A DNA stretch of 64,000 nucleotides, from positions 5,164,501 to 5,228,500 of the forward strand of contig NZ_CP119147.1 in assembly GCF_029167645.1 (NCBI RefSeq). Reading direction: 5' to 3'. The notes below the pieces were generated by a model. The model was not told the DNA's origin. It searched no databases and was given only the letters and a program-made list of their open reading frames with translations. A program made the position numbers and the translations under genes. Positions 60,278 through 64,000 of this stretch are shown here, piece after piece (the first letter of the stretch is position 1; each line of letters opens with the position of its first letter). This DNA is from Streptomyces sp. AM 2-1-1. GTDB taxonomy: Bacteria; Actinomycetota; Actinomycetes; Streptomycetales; Streptomycetaceae.

Positions 60278-61587
60278 TGAGCGCGACCCACCAGCTCGTC
60301 GTCGAAGCCGACGGAGGCTCCCGGGGCAACCCGGGACCGGCCGGCTACGGCGCCGTCGTCGTGGACCCGGCGACCGGCGAGACCCTCGCCGAGGCCGCCG
60401 CGTACATCGGCGTCGCGACGAACAACGTCGCCGAGTACCGGGGCCTGATCGCCGGCCTCCGGGCCGCCAAGGCGCTCTTCCCGGAGGCGGCGGACGGGGG
60501 TGTCCGGGTCCACGTGCGGATGGACTCGAAGCTGGTGGTCGAGCAGATGTCGGGCCGCTGGAAGATCAAGCACCCCGACATGAAGCCCCTCGCGGCGGAG
60601 GCGGCCGCCGTCTTCCCGCCCTCCGCCGTCACGTACGAGTGGATGCCCCGCGAGCGGAACAAGCACGCGGACCGGCTCGCCAACGAGGCGATGGACGCCG
60701 GCCGCCGGGGCGAGCAGTGGGAGCCCTCCGCCTCCACCGCCGCCCTGGACGCCCCGGCCCGCCCCGCCGACGCCCCTCCGGCCGAGGCGCGCGAGGTGGG
60801 CGACGCCTCCGCCGGCGCCGCCAGGGTCCGGGCCGCCCTGGCCGCCGCCCGTACCGGCGGTACGGGCGCCGAGTCCGCCGCCGGTACCGCTCCCCTTGCC
60901 TCCGGGCCGAGCGCCGCCCCGGCCGCCACGCCCCGGGTGGGCTGGGCCGCCGCGCCGGACATGGGCGCCCCCGCCACCTTCCTGCTGCTCCGGCACGGGG
61001 AAACCGTCCTCACCCCGGAGAAGCGGTTCTCCGGCAGCGGCGGCACCGATCCCGAGCTCTCCGCGACCGGCCGGGAACAGGCCGCCCGCGCCGCCGCGCA
61101 CTTCGCGGTGGCCGGTACGGTCCAGGAGATCGTCAGCTCACCGCTGCGCCGCTGCCGCGAGACGGCCGGCGCGGTCGCGGACCGCCTCGGTCTCGACGTG
61201 ACGATCGACGAAGGGCTGCGGGAGACGGACTTCGCCGCATGGGAAGGGCTCTCCTTCGCCGAGGTGCGCGAACGGTACGGCTCCGACCTGACGACCTGGC
61301 TCGGCGACCCCCGGGCGGCGCCCACGGGCGGCGGCGAGAGCTTCGTGGAGGTCGCGGACCGGGTGGCCGCCGCGCGCGACCGGCTGGCCGCCGCGTACGC
61401 GGGCCGCACCGTGCTGCTGGTCAGCCATGTGACGCCCATCAAGACACTGATCAGGCTGGCCCTGGGCGCCCCGCCGGAGTCCATGTTCCGGATGGAACTC
61501 GCCGCCGCCTCGCTCTGCGAGGTCGCGTACTACGGCGACGGCAACGCCTCCGTACGCCTCTTCAACGACACGTCCTACCTGCGGTAG
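60277..61587 (+). CDS. bifunctional RNase HI / histidine phosphatase
   Basis: A 436-residue fusion starting at a GTG that shares one base with the previous TAG. Residues ~1-150 are RNase HI with catalytic acids in 'EADGGSRGNPGPAGYG', 'NNVAEYRGLIAGL', 'RMDSKLVVEQM' and 'NKHADRLANEAMD'. An Ala/Pro-rich linker leads to a histidine phosphatase (~230-436) with 'LLRHGETVLTPE', 'SSPLRRCRETA' and 'LLVSHVTPI'. This matches mycobacterial Rv2228c, where the phosphatase half acts on alpha-ribazole phosphate in the B12 pathway and the other half removes RNA from RNA:DNA hybrids. Confidence 0.93.
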   Translation: MSATHQLVVEADGGSRGNPGPAGYGAVVVDPATGETLAEAAAYIGVATNNVAEYRGLIAGLRAAKALFPEAADGGVRVHVRMDSKLVVEQMSGRWKIKHPDMKPLAAEAAAVFPPSAVTYEWMPRERNKHADRLANEAMDAGRRGEQWEPSASTAALDAPARPADAPPAEAREVGDASAGAARVRAALAAARTGGTGAESAAGTAPLASGPSAAPAATPRVGWAAAPDMGAPATFLLLRHGETVLTPEKRFSGSGGTDPELSATGREQAARAAAHFAVAGTVQEIVSSPLRRCRETAGAVADRLGLDVTIDEGLRETDFAAWEGLSFAEVRERYGSDLTTWLGDPRAAPTGGGESFVEVADRVAAARDRLAAAYAGRTVLLVSHVTPIKTLIRLALGAPPESMFRMELAAASLCEVAYYGDGNASVRLFNDTSYLR

Positions 61588-61609
61588 CCGGCCCGGCGGG
61601 CGCTCGGGC

Positions 61610-62275
61610 TCAGCCGCGCAGGGCCGCCGCTCCGGCGGCCAGCCGCTCCACCCGCGCCCAGTCCTTCGCGGCTACGGCGTCCGCCGGGACCATCCAACTT
61701 CCGCCCACGCAGCCGACGTTGGGCAGGGCGAGGTAGCGCGGTGCGGAGGCGGCCGAGATGCCCCCGGTGGGGCAGAACCGCGCCTGTGGCAGCGGTGAGG
61801 CGAGTGCGGCGAGATGGGCCGTGCCGCCGGCCGCTTCCGCCGGGAAGAACTTCATGTCGGTGACCCCGCGTTCCAGCAGGGCGACCACCTCGGAGGCCGA
61901 CGAGACGCCCGGCAGGAACGCCACCCCGGAAGCCCGCATCGCGGCCAGCAGGGTGTCCGTCCAGCCCGGGCTGACCAGGAACCGGGCCCCGGCGGCCACC
62001 GCGTCCGCCACGTTCGCCGCGGATATCACCGTGCCCGCGCCCACGACGGCCCGCGGCACCTCGCGGGCGACGGCCGCGATCGCGTCCAGTGCGGCGGGCG
62101 TCCGCAACGTCACCTCGATCGCCGGGAGGCCGCCCGCGACGAGCGCCCGGGCGAGCGGCACCGCGTCGGCGGCGTCCTCCACCACGACGACGGGGAGGAC
62201 GGGGGCGAGATCGATCACGGACGCGACGGGCGGGGCGTCGGCGTGCACGGGGGAGGCGGGTGCGGGGGAGGTCAT
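61610..62275 (-). CDS. eda: KDPG/KHG aldolase
   Basis: A 221-residue class I aldolase: 'LPAIEVTLRTPAALDAI' (catalytic Glu), 'VGAGTVISAANVADAVAAGARFLVSPG', Schiff-base Lys in 'TDMKFFPAEAAGG', 'CPTGGISAASAPRYLALPNV'. Length is normal. It splits 2-keto-3-deoxy-6-phosphogluconate to pyruvate and glyceraldehyde-3-phosphate. No other Entner-Doudoroff gene is adjacent, so it may serve sugar-acid or 2-keto-4-hydroxyglutarate breakdown. Convergent with the RNase H gene. Confidence 0.93.
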   Translation of the reverse strand: MTSPAPASPVHADAPPVASVIDLAPVLPVVVVEDAADAVPLARALVAGGLPAIEVTLRTPAALDAIAAVAREVPRAVVGAGTVISAANVADAVAAGARFLVSPGWTDTLLAAMRASGVAFLPGVSSASEVVALLERGVTDMKFFPAEAAGGTAHLAALASPLPQARFCPTGGISAASAPRYLALPNVGCVGGSWMVPADAVAAKDWARVERLAAGAAALRG

Positions 62276-62404
62276 GGCGCCATCCTGCCGTCGGGCCGCA
62301 CTCCCTGCAACGGTCGTTGCACATGCTGCAACGCCGCGCGTGGAATCTCCTCGGCCGATCTCCTCCAGGGGATGTCCCTCAGTGGCTCTCCGCCGGGATT
62401 CCCG

Positions 62405-63205
62405 TCAGTGGATCTCCGTGACCACGACGTCGAGCGACCACGGCCGACCCGCCCGCGCGGGCGCCTGCGCCTCCACCACGTAACCGAGGTCCCGCAACGC
62501 CTCCACGAGCCGCTCCGGGTCCGTCGGGGCCGTGCCCGCCCCCAACAGGTCGCGGACCATGCGTCCCTTCGTCGCCTTGTTGAAGTGGCTGACCACGGAC
62601 CGCTTCTCGACCCCGCCCACCCACTGCGACTGGAGCACCCGCACGCTCGCCGTCCGCCCCGCGAGCTCCCCCTTGGGCTTCCATGCCGAGGCGTACGCGG
62701 AGGACCGCAGGTCCAGGACGAGGCCGTCCCCGGCGGTCTCCGGCAGCACCGCCTCCATCGCCGCCCGCCAGTGCGCCGCGAGGGAGCCGACGCCCGGCAG
62801 TCTGACCCCCATCGAGCAGCGGTACGACGGAATCCGGTCGCCCACCCGCACGGCGCCCCAGAGCCCGGAGAAGATCAGCAGCGACGCCGCGGCGCGCCGC
62901 CGGGCCGCCGCGTCCAGGGTGGCCAGGTCCAGCGCGTCGTAGAGGACCCCGGTGTAGATCTCGCCGGCCGGCCGGGTCGGAGCCGTACACAGCTCCGCGT
63001 TCTTGCCGATCTCCCCGCGCAGCCCTTCGGTGAGCCCGAGCACACCCCGCGCCTTCTCCTCGTCGGCCCGGCACAACTCCACCAGCTCGTCGAGGACCGC
63101 CGCCCGCGCCGCGGCGAGCCCCTGCAACGACAGGGACTCGGGCTTCAGGGGTGCTCCCCGCCCCGGGGCGGCCTTCCCCTCGGAGGGCGGCAACAGCACG
63201 AGCAC
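62405..63205 (-). CDS. yaaA: YaaA-family peroxide-stress protein
   Basis: A 266-residue protein with the YaaA/DUF328 signatures 'VLVLLPPSEGKAAPGRGAPL', 'IYTGVLYDALDLATLD', 'LLIFSGLWGAVRVGDRIPSYRCSMGVRLPG', 'VLDLRSSAYASAW' and 'VSHFNKATKGRMVRDLL'. AAGGAG lies seven bases before the GTG at 63205. In E. coli YaaA limits free iron and damage during hydrogen peroxide stress and has a DNA-binding helix-hairpin-helix. It stands alone, divergent from a TetR gene. Confidence 0.93.
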   Translation of the reverse strand: MLVLLPPSEGKAAPGRGAPLKPESLSLQGLAAARAAVLDELVELCRADEEKARGVLGLTEGLRGEIGKNAELCTAPTRPAGEIYTGVLYDALDLATLDAAARRRAAASLLIFSGLWGAVRVGDRIPSYRCSMGVRLPGVGSLAAHWRAAMEAVLPETAGDGLVLDLRSSAYASAWKPKGELAGRTASVRVLQSQWVGGVEKRSVVSHFNKATKGRMVRDLLGAGTAPTDPERLVEALRDLGYVVEAQAPARAGRPWSLDVVVTEIH

Positions 63206-63403
63206 AGCGGTTCTCCTTCGTACGGGGGAAGAGAACCAGGTTACGGCGCCGGGGCGGCCGCCGGCCGCCGCGTTCCGCTCGTCCTGCGCCGCCGGCCGAG
63301 CCCTTTTCGAGACGCCGGAGGAGCTCCTTTCAGCCAGCTCGGCCGGATCTCGTACGATCACGCGGTCGGCTCGGGACGCTCCGGGGCCAGGAAGGTGCTC
63401 CCC

Positions 63404-63931
63404 GTGACCGACCCCGGTACCCCCGCCACCGGTCGCCCCCGCCAGATCGTCGCCGCCGCCCGCGTCCTGCTGGAGGAGGAGGGCCCGGAGGCCCTCACCA
63501 TGCGGCGGCTGGCCGAACGGGTGGGATTCCGGGCCTCCTCCCTGTACAAGTACTTCCCCGACAAGTCCTCCGTGGTGGCAGCTCTGGCGGCGGAGATGTA
63601 CCGGGAGACGGCCGCCGTGCTGACCGCCGCCGAGGCATCGGCGCCCGGCTCGTTCCCGGTCCTCGCCACGGCCTACCGCACGTACGCGCTGGCCCACCCC
63701 CACCTCTATCTGCTCGCGACCGGCTGCCGCCCGGATCTCCCCGCCCTCGTACCGGACCGCCGGAAAGCCGCTGCCCCGCTCTACCGGGCCGTCGCCGGCG
63801 ACGCCGACCGCGCCCGGGCCGCCTGGGCGTTCGCCCACGGCATGGTCGTCCTCGAACTGAACGGCCGTTTCCCGCCGGACGCGGACCTCGCCCGCGCGTG
63901 GACGGCCGGCATCACCGCCTTCAGCGGCTGA
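63404..63931 (+). CDS. TetR-family regulator (TetR_C_33/WHG type)
   Basis: A 175-residue TetR protein: 'QIVAAARVLLEEEGPEALTMRRLAERVGFRASSLYKYFPDKSSVVAAL' is the helix-turn-helix. The C-terminal half 'YRTYALAHPHLYLLATGCRP' and 'RARAAWAFAHGMVVLELNGRFPPDADL' fits the WHG/TetR_C_33 ligand domain. GGAAGG lies eight bases before the GTG. It diverges from yaaA by 198 bp and may regulate it or genes beyond the window edge. The protein is complete within the window. Confidence 0.9.
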   Translation: MTDPGTPATGRPRQIVAAARVLLEEEGPEALTMRRLAERVGFRASSLYKYFPDKSSVVAALAAEMYRETAAVLTAAEASAPGSFPVLATAYRTYALAHPHLYLLATGCRPDLPALVPDRRKAAAPLYRAVAGDADRARAAWAFAHGMVVLELNGRFPPDADLARAWTAGITAFSG

Positions 63932-64000
63932 CACCGGCCCCCCGCCGGGCCCGGGGCGCGGCGGGGACCCGCGTACGGCGGCCCGCGTACGGAACCGAGC

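Noticed and set aside
1..64000. CRISPR arrays, rRNA genes, insertion sequences, RNase P RNA
   Set aside because: No regular repeat-spacer series, no rRNA segment, no transposase frame with terminal repeats and no RNase P core sequence were found.

Overview
The window is high-GC actinobacterial DNA with gene content and codon use typical of a Streptomyces core chromosome: GTG starts, four-base ATGA/GTGA gene overlaps, Tat- and lipoprotein-rich secretome, DUF4383, DUF2277, SCO2322-family, XRE/TPR regulators and many MFS pumps. I cannot name the species. Most genes look like ordinary vertically inherited core genes; one stretch (about 11.5-18.0 kb) looks acquired.

Layout. 1-6.2 kb: part of a tellurium-resistance-type (Ter) stress locus. 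It has two TerD-fold proteins, then an operon of a CitE-like aldolase, a four-domain phosphoribosyltransferase/TRSP/StiP/PELOTA protein and a HAD phosphatase, the module predicted to make a nucleoside-like metabolite. 6.3-11.2 kb: an O-methyltransferase and small conserved proteins, including an FmdB zinc ribbon, DUF4383, an HNH-like protein, a coiled-coil membrane protein and a DUF4097 lipoprotein.

11.47-18.0 kb: tRNA-Val(TAC) followed by an island. An imperfect 37-nt copy of the tRNA 3' end lies at 14739-14775. Between the two copies are three translationally coupled tiny cysteine-rich genes, a divergent XRE/TPR regulator and a GNAT acetyltransferase. Directly outside the second copy is a restriction-modification locus (Vsr, C5-cytosine methyltransferase, Eco29kI-like GIY-YIG endonuclease) of visibly lower GC.

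18.4-31.2 kb: a second XRE regulator with a paralogue of one tiny cysteine-rich gene, a flavoprotein, several small conserved genes, an apparently frameshifted Excalibur gene, DedA, a PhoD-type phosphatase, a secreted HNH nuclease, a HAD phosphatase, a peptidoglycan-binding protein, an MFS pump fused to a MarR-like domain, and a GNAT protein.

31.4-45.9 kb: cell-envelope and vitamin functions. There is a bifunctional GT87/PAP2 protein and a secreted SLT hydrolase. A five-gene coupled operon encodes two surface-anchored extracellular proteins and an ECF transporter, and its leader looks like a cobalamin riboswitch. A KstR-like TetR regulator follows, with an exact KstR-type palindrome in front of a divergent glycosyltransferase-methyltransferase-prenyltransferase operon. 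Two membrane proteins close the region.

46.1-56.1 kb: an amidase, a methyltransferase, two divergent MFS pumps, and an ABC transporter/histidine kinase/DUF2071/response regulator operon. 56.4-63.9 kb: a large low-complexity plus beta-rich protein, then the conserved Nif3 - zinc-ribbon - RNase H/phosphatase operon (the middle gene apparently starting with CTG), KDPG aldolase, YaaA and a TetR regulator.

The most interesting signals are the probable B12 riboswitch on an ECF operon headed by an alpha/alpha-barrel surface protein, the tRNA-att island with its tiny Cys-rich/XRE module (echoed at 18.7-21.1 kb), and the restriction-modification promoter carrying a candidate recognition site.
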